A stretch of 64,000 nucleotides of DNA from Pseudomonas sp. GL-B-19 (GCF_019956415.1 NZ_JAHBDK010000033.1:1-64000); one strand, 5' to 3'. Positions 9,273-18,854 are shown, counted from the first letter of the stretch. Numbers and translations are program-made. Notes: a model not told the origin generated them from the sequence alone.

Positions 9273-10034
9273 ATGAGCATGACGTTTTCCGGTCAGGTCG
9301 CCGTAGTGACTGGCGCTGCCAACGGTATTGGCCGCGCGACCGCCCAGGCATTCGCTGCCGAAGGGTTGAAGGTGGTGGTCGCCGATCTGGACACCGCCGG
9401 CGGCGAAGGCACCGTCTCGTTGATTCGTACGGCGGGTGGCGAAGCGACCTTCGTGCGTTGCAACGTCACGCTGGAAAGCGATGTAAAAAATCTGATGGAC
9501 GAAGTGGTGAATACCTACGGCCGTCTGGATTATGCCTTCAACAACGCTGGCATCGAGATCGAGAAAGGCAAACTCGCCGAAGGCACGCTGGATGAGTTCG
9601 ACGCGATCATGGGTGTCAACGTCAAAGGCGTCTGGCTGTGCATGAAGTATCAATTGCCCTTGTTGTTGGCCCAGGGCGGCGGTGCGATCGTCAACACCGC
9701 TTCGGTAGCCGGCCTGGGGGCCGCACCAAAGATGAGTATTTATGCCGCGTCCAAACATGCGGTGATCGGGCTGACCAAGTCGGCAGCGATCGAATACGCC
9801 AAGAAGAAAATTCGCGTGAATGCGGTATGCCCGGCAGTGATCGACACCGACATGTTCCGCCGTGCCTATGAAGCGGATCCGAAGAAGGGCGAGTTTGCCA
9901 ACGCCATGCACCCGGTGGGTCGCATCGGCAAGGTCGAGGAAATTGCCAGCGCCGTGCTGTACCTGTGCAGCGACGGCGCAGCGTTCACCACTGGCCATTC
10001 GCTGGCGGTGGATGGTGGCGTTACGGCGTTTTGA
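9273..10034 (+). CDS. SDR family oxidoreductase
   Basis: A 253-residue classical short-chain dehydrogenase. The coenzyme motif TGAANGIG is at residues 13-20, NNAG follows in the middle, and the catalytic pair is Tyr157/Lys161 (YAASK). The C-terminal GHSLAVDGG is typical. An Asp at the end of beta-2 (VVADLD) suggests NAD(H) preference. GAGGA precedes the ATG. A strong hairpin terminator follows 21 bp after the stop, so it appears monocistronic. The substrate is unknown. Confidence 0.9.
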   Translation: MSMTFSGQVAVVTGAANGIGRATAQAFAAEGLKVVVADLDTAGGEGTVSLIRTAGGEATFVRCNVTLESDVKNLMDEVVNTYGRLDYAFNNAGIEIEKGKLAEGTLDEFDAIMGVNVKGVWLCMKYQLPLLLAQGGGAIVNTASVAGLGAAPKMSIYAASKHAVIGLTKSAAIEYAKKKIRVNAVCPAVIDTDMFRRAYEADPKKGEFANAMHPVGRIGKVEEIASAVLYLCSDGAAFTTGHSLAVDGGVTAF

Positions 10035-10055
10035 AATCAGGTGCTGCAACGTAGG

Positions 10056-10084
10056 AAAAAGCCCGCATTTCTGCGGGCTTTTTT
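10056..10084 (+). terminator. Rho-independent terminator after the SDR gene
   Basis: The stem AAGCCCGCA/TGCGGGCTT with a short loop is followed by a T run, just after the stop of the SDR gene. The A run on the other side would also make it act on the opposite strand. Confidence 0.88.
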
Positions 10085-10218
10085 ACAGTTCCGTGACGGG
10101 GCTGGGCAATGTGTTTCAAAGGGTTAGATTCGAGGGATTTAGCGGCGTTGTCGCACATCCGATCCAGCGCTCCTGTGATTAACTGTTTCCCGCAAAACGG
10201 ACAGGAGTGTGCTTGCTC

Positions 10219-11604
10219 ATGGAATTGAGAATCGATCGACAGGCATTGGTGCCGGTCGTGCAGCAAATCGTCGACGCATTGGCCGGCTGGCTCCGCCAGG
10301 ACGGGGTACTGCCGGGGACGCGTTTGCCTTCTGCGCGGCAAATTGCACGGGCCAATTTGCTCAGTCAATCCAGCGTCGTCGAAGCCTGCGAACGTCTGGT
10401 AGCGCAAGGCGTGCTGGCGCCGCGTCAGGGTGCCGGTTTCATTGTTGCGGTGCTGGTCGCTGATGGGCGACAGGATGGCCCTTGGTTCGAAGGGGCTGAA
10501 ATGACGCTCGGCGGCGCCTCGGGCGAACTCAAACTGGGTTGTGGCGGCCTACCCGAAAGCTGGCGTGAAACTGACGATTTGACCTACGCGATCCGTCAGG
10601 TGAGCCGCACCGACATGGCCGGGTTGTTCAACTACAGCACGCCACTGGGTTTACCTGCCTTGCGCGAGCAAATCCTCAAGCGTCTCCTGCAACTCGACAT
10701 CGAAGTTGACAAACGACGGATTGTGACCACTTCCGGGGCTACTCACGGGCTCGATCTGATCGTGCGCACGTTGCTCAAACCGGGAGATTGTGTGGTGGTG
10801 GAAAGTCCGGGGTATTCGATGTTGTTCGATCTGCTCAGGCTAAATGGCGTGACGATGATCGAAGTGCCGCGCACCCCGTGTGGGCCTGACACGCAGACGC
10901 TTGAAGCGCTGCTGGTGAAGTACCGGCCCCGTGCGCTGTTCATCAATAGCTTCTACCACAACCCGACGGGCAGCAGCCTGACACCCGTGATAGCGCAGCA
11001 GGTGCTGCAACTGACCAAAGCCCATGGCGTGCTGGTCATTGAAGATGACGTCTATGCCGATTTGCACAGCGGCCCCGGCACTCGCCTCGCGGCAATGGGG
11101 ATCGATGACAATGTGATTTATGTCGGCAGTTACTCCAAGACCCTCAGCAGTTCATTGCGCGTCGGCTTTGTCGTGGCCAGTGACGCGATAGTTTCGCGAC
11201 TGGCCGAGGTCAAGATGACCAGCAGCATGGGCGCCTCAAGGTTCTGCGAGGCAGTGCTGGCTTGTCTGTTGGCCAGCGGCGCGTATCGCAAACTGGTTCA
11301 GCGTCAGCGCCAGCGCTTGAACACTGACAGAGAAGCCGCTCTGCAAGTGCTCGAAGACACCGACTGGGAGGTTTTCGGCAAGCCGGTGGGGGGGCTGTTC
11401 ATCTGGGCGCGATCACGCAGTTGCGACTTTGCTCAGGTGTGCATACAGGCCCGACGCTTCGGGGTGCTGTTGTCTTCTGTTACAGCATTCAGCCCCGGCG
11501 GTGAGGCCACGGACTGGCAGCGCATCAATGTGGCGTATGCCTGTGATCCTCGGGCACGGGCATTTTTTCAGGCCACCGCTCTGAATCGACCTCAAGCGTT
11601 CTGA
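10219..11604 (+). CDS. MocR/PdxR-type GntR regulator with aminotransferase-like domain
   Basis: A 461-residue fusion of an N-terminal GntR winged helix (about residues 5-75, with RLPSARQIARANLLSQSSV and LVAQGVLAPRQGAGF) and a fold-type I aminotransferase-like domain. The PLP lysine is in the segment VGSYSKTLSSSLRVGFV, and NSFYHNPTG and DDVYAD fit cofactor-binding loops. Family members sense PLP or an amino-compound adduct and regulate nearby metabolic genes. The ATG at 10219 follows ACAGGAG at 10201-10207; a GTG at 10207 lies inside that ribosome site. No obvious target gene is adjacent. Confidence 0.9.
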   Translation: MELRIDRQALVPVVQQIVDALAGWLRQDGVLPGTRLPSARQIARANLLSQSSVVEACERLVAQGVLAPRQGAGFIVAVLVADGRQDGPWFEGAEMTLGGASGELKLGCGGLPESWRETDDLTYAIRQVSRTDMAGLFNYSTPLGLPALREQILKRLLQLDIEVDKRRIVTTSGATHGLDLIVRTLLKPGDCVVVESPGYSMLFDLLRLNGVTMIEVPRTPCGPDTQTLEALLVKYRPRALFINSFYHNPTGSSLTPVIAQQVLQLTKAHGVLVIEDDVYADLHSGPGTRLAAMGIDDNVIYVGSYSKTLSSSLRVGFVVASDAIVSRLAEVKMTSSMGASRFCEAVLACLLASGAYRKLVQRQRQRLNTDREAALQVLEDTDWEVFGKPVGGLFIWARSRSCDFAQVCIQARRFGVLLSSVTAFSPGGEATDWQRINVAYACDPRARAFFQATALNRPQAF

Positions 11605-11712
11605 AAACGACGCTGGCGTAGCTTTTTGCCATTATTGTGGCGCCAGAGACTTGTGTTGGCTCAGGCCCGTTGCGAATCTGCATCAACAGACTATGTCAGG
11701 GGACTAAGTGCA

Positions 11713-13680
11713 ATGATTTCGGCCGTGCAAGGACGTTTTGCCAACCTCGGTATGGCAAAAAAAATGGGTGTCGGGTTCGTCCTGGTGCTGCTGTTGACAG
11801 CGCTGGTCGCCGCCATCGGCGTATGGTCCCTGCAAACCATCAGTCAGCGCTTTGATGGGCTCAAGCAGATGTCATCGCTCAATAGCGGTTTGCTCAAGGT
11901 GCGACTGCTTGAGCAGGAGTACGCCTTGCACGGCAACCCGAAAACCGCCGATGCCCTGCACGAGGGCGTTGACGGCCTGATTGCTCTGGCGACGCGACTC
12001 AAGGCGGCATCGATGGCTAACGTGCCAGTGATGAATGACGTCGAGCAGTCGCTGGGTGCCTATCGCAAGGCGTTCGATGAGTTCGTCTCGCTGAGTCAGG
12101 CCAAGGACCTGGCGCTCGAAATGGCCAGTTGGTCGGTGTCCAGCGTGGCCAATAACCTTGATGTCCTGCAAGCCGGACTGGCCGATGACGGCGCCTATAC
12201 CTTTAAGCAATCCGAGGGCAAGGATGGTGGGCAGTTTCTCGAGCAGGCCAGCCAGGTCAGCCAGGTCTCGCGATTGATGTTGCAGGCCATGAACGAAGCG
12301 CGCGTGCGTCTGGACCAGAGTCGCAAGGGCGACGACAGCGCGGGCCAGGGCAAGATCGAGCAGGCGGATCAGGCGCTGACTCAGGCCGAACAGCTGAAAA
12401 CCACGGTCAAGGACGAGGGCTATCAGACGGTCCTCAATGAAGTCACTGGCCACATCGGCAGTTTCAGCGAAAAACTCACGGAGTACACCGGTCTGTTGGC
12501 CCAGGAGAAAACCGTCTACGAACAACTGCACCAGCGCGCCGCGCAAGTGGTGGAGCGGGTGGATCAGGCCTATGTTGCCGAAGACCGGTCGATGCAGGCC
12601 GAGCTGAAAAAGAACTCGTTGCTGATCCTCGGTTCCTCGGCCCTGGCGTTGCTGGTCGGGTTGGTGGCAGCGTGGGTGATTACCCGGTTGATCGTGGCGC
12701 CGCTGCGCAGTGTGATCCGTGTGGCGCAGCAGATCGCGGCGGGTGATTTGAGTGCGACGGTTGAAGTGACTCGCCGTGACGAGATCGGCCAATTGATGCT
12801 GGCGATGCAACAGATGGGCGCCGGGCTCAGCCGTATCGTCAGTGGCTTGCAGGCCGGTATCGAGCAATTGGCGAATTCTGCGCATTCGCTGTCGGCAGTG
12901 ACCGAGCAGACCAACCTGGAAGTCAGCAGCCAGAAAGAAGAAACCGAGCAGGTCGCCACGGCGATGAACCAGATGACCGCGACGGTGCACGACGTGGCGC
13001 GTAACGCCGAGGAGGCCGCCCAGGCTGCGCAGACGGCGGATGGCAAGGTTGAAAGTGGTCAGCAAGTGGTGCGCCAGAGCATGGCGCGCATCGAGCAGCT
13101 GGCGGATTCGGCGACGTCGGCCAGTTCCAGCATCGAAAGCTTGAGTGCAGAGATCCAGAACATCGGTACGGTGCTCGGCGTGATCAAAAGTGTTGCCGAG
13201 CAGACCAACCTGTTGGCGCTTAACGCGGCGATCGAGGCCGCGCGGGCGGGCGAGCAGGGCAGGGGCTTTGCCGTGGTGGCCGATGAGGTTCGGGCGCTGG
13301 CCAAGCGTACCCAGCAATCGACCGAGGAGATCGAACGCCTGGTCAGCGCCTTGCGCTCGGCTGCTCAGTCGTCGGTAAAGCAGATTCAGAACAGTGGCGA
13401 ACTGGTGAAGCTGGCGGTCAGTGATGCGTTGCAGACCGAGAGTGCGTTGGGGAGTATTGCGGCGGCGGTGTCGTTGATTCAGCAGATGAACCAGCAGATT
13501 GCCGCAGCAGCCGAGGAACAGAGTTCGGTGGCTGAGGAGATTAATCGCAGCGTCACGAGTATCCGCGCGAGTGCGGATCAGTCATCGCTGGCGATGCAGG
13601 GTAACGCGGCGTCCAGCATTGAGCTGGCTCAGCTGGGTGTTGAGTTGAAGGGGATGGTGGGGCACTTCCGGCTCTTGTAG
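11713..13680 (+). CDS. Methyl-accepting chemotaxis protein with helical bimodular-like sensor
   Basis: A 655-residue chemoreceptor. TM1 lies near residues 20-40 ([19 protein letters not shown]). A roughly 250-residue all-helical periplasmic region follows, whose length and predicted helices fit the HBM type known for McpS-like organic-acid receptors. TM2 ([20 protein letters not shown]), a HAMP domain ([22 protein letters not shown]) and the cytoplasmic signalling domain complete it. The hairpin tip [20 protein letters not shown] is highly conserved, and [10 protein letters not shown] fits a methylation region. No C-terminal CheR-tethering pentapeptide is present. ATG at 11713 is preferred over upstream in-frame codons. 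The ligand is not known. Confidence 0.92.
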   Translation: MISAVQGRFANLGMAKKMGVGFVLVLLLTALVAAIGVWSLQTISQRFDGLKQMSSLNSGLLKVRLLEQEYALHGNPKTADALHEGVDGLIALATRLKAASMANVPVMNDVEQSLGAYRKAFDEFVSLSQAKDLALEMASWSVSSVANNLDVLQAGLADDGAYTFKQSEGKDGGQFLEQASQVSQVSRLMLQAMNEARVRLDQSRKGDDSAGQGKIEQADQALTQAEQLKTTVKDEGYQTVLNEVTGHIGSFSEKLTEYTGLLAQEKTVYEQLHQRAAQVVERVDQAYVAEDRSMQAELKKNSLLILGSSALALLVGLVAAWVITRLIVAPLRSVIRVAQQIAAGDLSATVEVTRRDEIGQLMLAMQQMGAGLSRIVSGLQAGIEQLANSAHSLSAVTEQTNLEVSSQKEETEQVATAMNQMTATVHDVARNAEEAAQAAQTADGKVESGQQVVRQSMARIEQLADSATSASSSIESLSAEIQNIGTVLGVIKSVAEQTNLLALNAAIEAARAGEQGRGFAVVADEVRALAKRTQQSTEEIERLVSALRSAAQSSVKQIQNSGELVKLAVSDALQTESALGSIAAAVSLIQQMNQQIAAAAEEQSSVAEEINRSVTSIRASADQSSLAMQGNAASSIELAQLGVELKGMVGHFRLL

Positions 13681-13760
13681 GAGCTGGCTTGCCAGCGAAA
13701 GCGGCCTGCGGATACCTCCAACCCCTTGTGGGAGCAAGCCGGCTCGCGATGACGGCCTGA
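13675..13760. repeat. Paired REP-like sequences
   Basis: Two related segments, TGTAGGAGCTGGCTTGCCAGCG (starting inside the chemoreceptor stop region) and TGTGGGAGCAAGCCGGCTCGCGA, lie about 50 bp apart. Both match the GGAGCxxGCC..GC.CGCGA core of the hairpin repeats elsewhere in the window. They lie between the chemoreceptor and the convergent unknown gene. Confidence 0.55.
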
Positions 13761-13797
13761 CAGCCGACCTGTCTTTCCCGGGATTTCGTGAAGAACC

Positions 13798-13831
13798 AAA
13801 AAAAGCCACCTACCCAGGTGGCTTTTCTGTT
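13798..13831. terminator. Bidirectional terminator
   Basis: The stem AAAGCCACCT/AGGTGGCTTT has a short loop, with an A run on the left and a T run on the right. It sits between the convergent chemoreceptor gene and the unknown gene at 13840. Confidence 0.82.
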
Positions 13832-13839
13832 TGCGCTAA

Positions 13840-14610
13840 TCAGTCGTAAATCACTTTCTTTTTCCAGTCGGCATCGGCTTCGACGTCTTTGAGGCCTACG
13901 TTCAACTGGTTTGCCTCACCCTCAACCGCAGCGACGTTGTCCATCACCATCGCGTTGGCGCGAGCCAGGAGTTTCTCCAGGTACTCCAGCTGCTCGGCGT
14001 AGACCTGTGGCTCTTGTTGTTTGCGCAGGTACTGCACACCGCGTTCGAACGCCAGTCGCGCCTGACCCGGTTGGTTCTGTTGCAAGCAATGCTGGCCGAG
14101 GTTGTTGAAAAATTCGATGTGCAGCAGCACCAGGATATGGCGGACTTCGCGGATCCAGCGCTTGGCTTCGTTGGTCGGCAGGAAACCGTCCTGGGCGGCG
14201 CGGGTGATTTGGCCATGCAAGGCTTCGAGCAGGAAGCGTACATCCTTGGCCTTGGCTTCGGTCTGGATCGGTGCCGGCGGGTTGTTGACCGGGATCGATT
14301 CGCCCTGAGCAGCAAGGGCCTCCAGTTCGGTAATCCGTGTCTTGAGGTTGGCGCTGGTTTTTTCCAGGTTAAGCAGGCGCAGGCAGACGTTGAGTTCCAG
14401 GCGGGTCAACAACAGCTTGAGTGCCGGTGTCATCAACTGACCGGGAAAGGTCTCGGTGATTTCGCCGCAGCGGCGCAGGCGGTCGTTGAGCTCAACCTTG
14501 GTGCGGGCCTTTTCCAGCTTGTTGTTTTCCACCACATGGTTCATGTAGCCAATGGCGATCAATAGTGCGATGCCGGCTACGACGAGCAGGGTGATCATGA
14601 GTGGTGTCAC
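13840..14610 (-). CDS. Conserved Pseudomonas membrane-anchored coiled-coil protein, unknown function
   Basis: A 256-residue protein with one N-terminal transmembrane segment (MITLLVVAGIALLIAIGYM), then a long helical, charged region likely facing the cytoplasm. The middle part (LELNVCLRLLNLEKTSANLKTRITELEAL) is predicted coiled coil. The C-terminal half has a TPR-like run (FFNNLGQHCLQQNQPGQARLAF). No catalytic motif is seen. I do not recognise a function. The GTG start at 14610 is supported by AAGAGGT about 7 nt upstream on the minus strand; an ATG four codons later is the alternative. It is transcribed alone. Confidence 0.72.
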   Translation of the reverse strand: MTPLMITLLVVAGIALLIAIGYMNHVVENNKLEKARTKVELNDRLRRCGEITETFPGQLMTPALKLLLTRLELNVCLRLLNLEKTSANLKTRITELEALAAQGESIPVNNPPAPIQTEAKAKDVRFLLEALHGQITRAAQDGFLPTNEAKRWIREVRHILVLLHIEFFNNLGQHCLQQNQPGQARLAFERGVQYLRKQQEPQVYAEQLEYLEKLLARANAMVMDNVAAVEGEANQLNVGLKDVEADADWKKKVIYD

Positions 14611-14897
14611 CGGTAAGACCTCTTATAGGGTTCGCGATCGAGAGTAGTGGCATGGCATTGGGGCGCATAGGCCGTTCGATCACTTGAATCAGCTATGGCC
14701 CATCTATGTATCGGCCGTTGTTCGGCTTAGATAAATGGTGGCGAATAGGTTTCGGATTGCCATCATCTTGACCGCATGGACTATAGCGCCTTGATGGATG
14801 TCGGAAAATAGGCGTCAAAGGTCTGGCTGCGGAAAAGCCTGAAACGTGTCTGAAAGCAGGGCGAAGTCATTGATTTAAATAAATTTATAACTGGGGG

Positions 14898-14926
14898 TTG
14901 ACGACCCCTCAATCCATCCATAGAAT
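14898..14926 (+). promoter_or_regulatory. Sigma-70 promoter of the tRNA cluster
   Basis: TTGACG at 14898-14903 and TAGAAT at 14921-14926 are separated by exactly 17 bp. A GC-rich discriminator (GCGCGCC) follows, typical of stringently controlled stable-RNA promoters. The first tRNA starts 62 bp after the -10 box. The rest of the 14611-14987 gap holds no gene I can support. Confidence 0.8.
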
Positions 14927-14987
14927 GCGCGCCACTTACAGCGGAAAGCACACAGCGAAACGCGGTAGGGAGTGAAGTTGTACGTGT

Positions 14988-15063
14988 GTCCCCTTCGTCT
15001 AGTGGCCTAGGACACCGCCCTTTCACGGCGGTAACAGGGGTTCGAGTCCCCTAGGGGACGCCA
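14988..15063 (+). tRNA. tRNA-Glu (UUC), copy 1
   Basis: A 76-nt cloverleaf with encoded CCA. The acceptor GTCCCCT pairs with AGGGGAC, the anticodon stem is CCGCC/GGCGG and the anticodon TTC is at 15022-15024. The T-loop TTCGAGT is normal. It is identical to the copy at 15247. Confidence 0.97.
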
Positions 15064-15065
15064 AT

Positions 15066-15141
<76 letters not shown>

Positions 15142-15246
15142 TTTTTAAGCAGCGTTGCTTTCGGGCGACGTTGAGTGAAACCAGAACCGACATCTTCGGA
15201 TGCGGATTTGGGCACTGAAATACACACCATGTGTTTCAGTTAGCGT

Positions 15247-15322
15247 GTCCCCTTCGTCTAGTGGCCTAGGACACCGCCCTTTCACGGCGGTAACAGGGGT
15301 TCGAGTCCCCTAGGGGACGCCA
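15247..15322 (+). tRNA. tRNA-Glu (UUC), copy 2
   Basis: Identical to the first tRNA-Glu, with anticodon TTC at 15281-15283 and encoded CCA. The 105-bp spacer from the first pair shows no obvious second promoter, so all four tRNAs are probably processed from one transcript. Confidence 0.97.
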
Positions 15323-15325
15323 TTT

Positions 15326-15445
<120 letters not shown>

Positions 15446-15462
<17 letters not shown>

Positions 15463-15941
15463 TTGAAAAAATGGGCTTTTAGCCCAATTTTTCATCCAGT
15501 GAGCTCCACTGGAAGCCACCTCCAGCCAGTGTCTACGCCCCCAGGGGGATCCACTGCTAGCCGAGCGCTGTCATTGCGCGACTGGTCCGAGTGGCTGTTT
15601 GCCAGAAGCGACCCTTCTCGACCCGTTCAATCCACGTCGCCTCAGGGCAAGCAGACCCTACCAAAAGCGGTCGGTGAAATAGGGCCGCTACTATCCCCAT
15701 AAATGGGGCATTACACCCACCCAACCGGGCGTTTACCACCTAATTTGAGGAGTATTCCCCCCTCACCCTTTCTCTCGCTTGAAACAATCAGAAACAGCTT
15801 GTTAATTAGTTTGAATTTTTTCTTCGCCCTAGAGCAATGGCTCATTAGTTGCACCCCCCCTGGTACCCGCAAGAGCTGTCGTCCCGAACATCATGGAGAC
15901 GGCGGGGCTTGCCAGATTCGGCATGACGCGAGGGGTGAAAA
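15446..15941. other. Non-coding island leader
   Basis: About 500 bp between the tRNA terminator and the response regulator gene. Open frames here have no recognisable protein character. Visible elements are the small hairpin at 15472-15486, a 17-bp interrupted palindrome CCAGTG-N5-CACTGG at 15496-15512, and an AT-rich stretch around 15780-15830 that could hold the regulator promoter. No function is assigned. Confidence 0.4.
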
Positions 15942-16703
15942 ATGACACGCGCGACACCACCATGCAGCTCCGTCGTCTCTTATGAGGAGCTTCTTAGTTC
16001 CACGATCAAGATTGGCATCGTTGATGATCACCCGCTGTTAAGGGATGGGGTCACAATGGCGCTGAAGAAAGTAGCTGACTTTCAGGTGGTCGAGCAGGGC
16101 GGTTCTGCCGATGATGCCCTGGAAATTGCCGCTCGTTTTGCTCCGAATGTTTTGCTGATGGATGTAAATATGCCGGGCGATAGCTTTGCCGCCGTGCGAG
16201 CGATCTCAGCTTCTTCGCCGGCAGTTAAAATTTTGATGCTGACGGTATCCGAGTCCATTGAGGACGCCTATTCTGCCCTCGAAGCGGGCGCGCAGGGATA
16301 TGCGTTGAAAGGCATAAGCGGTCGTGAGCTTGTACAAGCCATCAGAAATATTGCCGGTGGTGAAACCTTCATTACACCCAAGCTTGCCAGCAAGCTGTTA
16401 GGCAATTTCAGAAAGCACGCGGGTGATAAGCAAAAGGTCGAGCTGACCCATCGCGAAGAACAAGTTATCCGGGAGGTATCGAAGGGCCTGACTAACCGCG
16501 AGGTCGCTATCAAGCTTGAGCTCTGCGAGAAGACCATCAAGCACTACATGACGAATGTCATGTACAAGCTACGGGTTCGTAACCGCACGCAGGCAGTCGC
16601 AGCTGTGAGACGGCATTGGGAGAGTGACCATATACCTGGCTTATGTGGTGTTCTTCAACGCCGCGACTTGAATGACAACGGTAAGACAAGTAACGGGCGA
16701 TAA
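15942..16703 (+). CDS. LuxR/NarL-family response regulator
   Basis: A 253-residue two-domain response regulator. The receiver has the acidic pair Asp28/Asp29 (IVDDH), the phospho-acceptor Asp74 (LLMDVNMPG), Thr101 and Lys123 (ALKG), all in place. A LuxR-type HTH follows (about residues 168-220: LTHREEQVIREVSKGLTNREVA). GAGGGG precedes ATG 15942. It is convergent with the histidine kinase gene 45 bp away, and both lie in the island, so they are probably cognate. The likely target is the peroxidase gene or its neighbour, but this is inference. Confidence 0.92.
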   Translation: MTRATPPCSSVVSYEELLSSTIKIGIVDDHPLLRDGVTMALKKVADFQVVEQGGSADDALEIAARFAPNVLLMDVNMPGDSFAAVRAISASSPAVKILMLTVSESIEDAYSALEAGAQGYALKGISGRELVQAIRNIAGGETFITPKLASKLLGNFRKHAGDKQKVELTHREEQVIREVSKGLTNREVAIKLELCEKTIKHYMTNVMYKLRVRNRTQAVAAVRRHWESDHIPGLCGVLQRRDLNDNGKTSNGR

Positions 16704-16748
16704 GCGCTTGCGGTTACTTGGGTGCAACGATCGTTTTGGCACAGGTGA

Positions 16749-18257
16749 TCAGATTTTGAATTGCGCCCTGGCTTTGGTACCGGCATGGGGCGCCGATTCA
16801 ATGATGAATATTCCGCCGAGGGATTCGACGCGATAGCGCATGCCGACAAGGCCCAGATGAGTTCTACCTCGACCTGGCGCACTCGGTTTTTCGGATGAAA
16901 TACCCACTCCCGCATCCTCGACTTGCACTTCCAATAGCCCTTCGCAGTGAGAGGCGCTGAGCTTTTGGCCTTTTCCTCCGGCGTGAATATAGGCATTGTT
17001 CAATGCTTCCTGGGCGAAGCGGTAAATACAAATTTTATGCGCTATCGGTACATCCTCTGGAAGAGTATCAAGCTCCAGTTCGACTCGCGTCTCGGTTCGC
17101 TCTTCGTGCCGCTCGGCAAGCAATACCAGCGCATCGTGCAGGGTCAGATCATTGACTTCCGGAAGTGCCAGGCCGAGTGATATTTCCCGCACTTCGTTTA
17201 AAGCATCCTTGCCGGCACGTCTGATCATTTCGAGGACTTCCCCATCTGAGGCGCCTTGCGAATCTTCGAGCTCTTCAAGGCGAAGGAGAATAAGAGACAA
17301 CAGCTGAGCAGGACCATCATGAAGATCTGCCCCGATCCGACGAAGAGTGAGTTCATTGATTCTGGAGAATTCGCGATTAGCTGTAGTGACTTTGCGCTGA
17401 AGGGCGGCATTATTTGAGTGCAACTTGGCTTGCTCATGCATTCGCCATTTAAGTGCTGTTTCTTGCTGCTTTATTATCTTGTCGTCACGCCGAACGATAA
17501 AAAATAACAATAAAAGCATGGCTATCGTTGCTGTACCAACAATCACCCATACTTTCTTGCGAACGTTATTGATTTCGCGCTGTAACGCTTCCGCGGTTTC
17601 GTAGAACTCACCCACCGCAACAATCTTTCCAGTACCCGCTTCGCGCAGTGGAGCAAAAATTTCATAGAGCGGAATATTCAGGCTTCGCTCAAAAGCATCC
17701 TCAGTAGCATCCGCAGTATCATCTTCAAGATCATTGTCCAGCTCTGTATAGATCTTGCCTGTCAGCGCCTTTGAGATCTCCTCTGTCGGAAAATGTTTTT
17801 TAACCGCGGATTTGTCGGTGCTGTAGACAATCGTGCCGTCTGGAAGCCAGATCTTCACCGAGACAACATGTGTACTGAACGAGGTGCTGGACAGCAGGTG
17901 ATCAATGGTCTGAATAGTGCCATCGGGGAGTTCTTTGGCAGTGGTTAATCCTTGGACGAAAGGTTCGAGGAAGTTCTGCATATAACGCGCCCCCGTCTCT
18001 GCCGCCGTTTGAACCGTTGCTTCTTCGATACTCTGGCTTACGAGGTTTCCAACGAACGTCATGGTCAAACCCAGAATTATTGTGGCGCAGATCACGAACT
18101 GGGTTGAGCGGCTTAAATGGCGCAATTTCGCACGGGTGCCCTGGCTCCCGGGCATTCCACCACTGGACGTTTGGCCAGTATCTGATTCGACCAAGGTCTG
18201 ATCCGAATCATTGACCAAGGTCTCAGAATTTGATTGGGCTTTCGTCTCTGTACACAT
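16749..18257 (-). CDS. NarX/DegS-type sensor histidine kinase
   Basis: A 502-residue membrane kinase. TM1 is near residues 54-74 and TM2 near 237-257, enclosing a periplasmic domain of about 160 residues. That domain has an unusually acidic stretch at residues 169-188 (ELDNDLEDDTADATEDAFE). The cytoplasmic part has a coiled linker, a HisKA_3 dimerisation segment with the phospho-acceptor His in GADLHDGPAQ, and an HATPase with VEDAGVGI and HLGLVGMRYR. The N-terminal ~50 residues are polar and low-complexity. HisKA_3 kinases pair with LuxR-type regulators such as the adjacent one. The signal is unknown; the acidic loop could bind cations. Confidence 0.9.
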   Translation of the reverse strand: MCTETKAQSNSETLVNDSDQTLVESDTGQTSSGGMPGSQGTRAKLRHLSRSTQFVICATIILGLTMTFVGNLVSQSIEEATVQTAAETGARYMQNFLEPFVQGLTTAKELPDGTIQTIDHLLSSTSFSTHVVSVKIWLPDGTIVYSTDKSAVKKHFPTEEISKALTGKIYTELDNDLEDDTADATEDAFERSLNIPLYEIFAPLREAGTGKIVAVGEFYETAEALQREINNVRKKVWVIVGTATIAMLLLLFFIVRRDDKIIKQQETALKWRMHEQAKLHSNNAALQRKVTTANREFSRINELTLRRIGADLHDGPAQLLSLILLRLEELEDSQGASDGEVLEMIRRAGKDALNEVREISLGLALPEVNDLTLHDALVLLAERHEERTETRVELELDTLPEDVPIAHKICIYRFAQEALNNAYIHAGGKGQKLSASHCEGLLEVQVEDAGVGISSEKPSAPGRGRTHLGLVGMRYRVESLGGIFIIESAPHAGTKARAQFKI

Positions 18258-18329
18258 CCGGGTAGCCCTTCAATACTCATTTTTAATGGAGTGTAGAGCT
18301 AGCGTTTGAGGTCGAAGGCGGGAGGCGCG

Positions 18330-18854
18330 ATGAATAGTTTAAAAAGATTCTCGATCAATCTGGATCATCGCTATTTCCGGCAACAACGGCCGGGGGTTAT
18401 TGCCAATAATGTGGTCGGCCATTCGCGCCCTGAACTGTCACCTTACGGCCATACAGGCCAGGATGTCTGCACGCTGGGCATTCAAGTCGAACTCAGTTCA
18501 CTTGAAATCTCTGTTGAGAAAACGTTCCAGTACCATTTTCAGTACAACAGTGCGGGTGTACCACTCAATCACAACCAAACCTATGGTTCTAATGATTTCC
18601 TGACTCCGCCACCAAACGTGTGGAACCACTCTCCAATACATACTAGTCAATTCGTAGTCGATGCCCAGTTGCTCATGGATAAAAGGCTTGTTGACGAAGC
18701 CGCATGGACGCAGAACCGTGCCATCACCCCTCAGGAAGTCCCGGACTATGGCGATCTTCGCGAGCCTATTCCGGCCAATGACTCTGATCGCTGGATGTCT
18801 GGCATCTGTGACAAGCCCCCTATGCCTGAGAGAGCGTTATGGACAAATGCATAG
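18330..18854 (+). CDS. Unrecognised island protein
   Basis: A 174-residue protein that I cannot assign. GGGAGG at 18320-18325 precedes ATG 18330. There is no signal peptide or membrane segment, and only two cysteines. It is polar and rich in Asn, His, Pro and Tyr, with stretches such as FQYHFQYNSAG and NHNQTYGSNDF and a Pro-rich C-terminus. It starts 72 bp from the divergent kinase gene and ends about 300 bp before the giant peroxidase gene in the same direction. That position suggests a role linked to the two-component system or the peroxidase. It may be the least characterised real gene in the island. Confidence 0.65.
   Translation: MNSLKRFSINLDHRYFRQQRPGVIANNVVGHSRPELSPYGHTGQDVCTLGIQVELSSLEISVEKTFQYHFQYNSAGVPLNHNQTYGSNDFLTPPPNVWNHSPIHTSQFVVDAQLLMDKRLVDEAAWTQNRAITPQEVPDYGDLREPIPANDSDRWMSGICDKPPMPERALWTNA

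Noticed and set aside
11872..13317. A 481-codon minus-strand frame opposite the chemoreceptor
   Set aside because: It is a shadow of the repetitive helical coding sequence.
18330..18854. The small island protein as a fragment of a haem peroxidase, because it shares NQTY.S with the giant protein
   Set aside because: The match is only a few residues; no haem-ligand motif is present and the gene has its own strong start.
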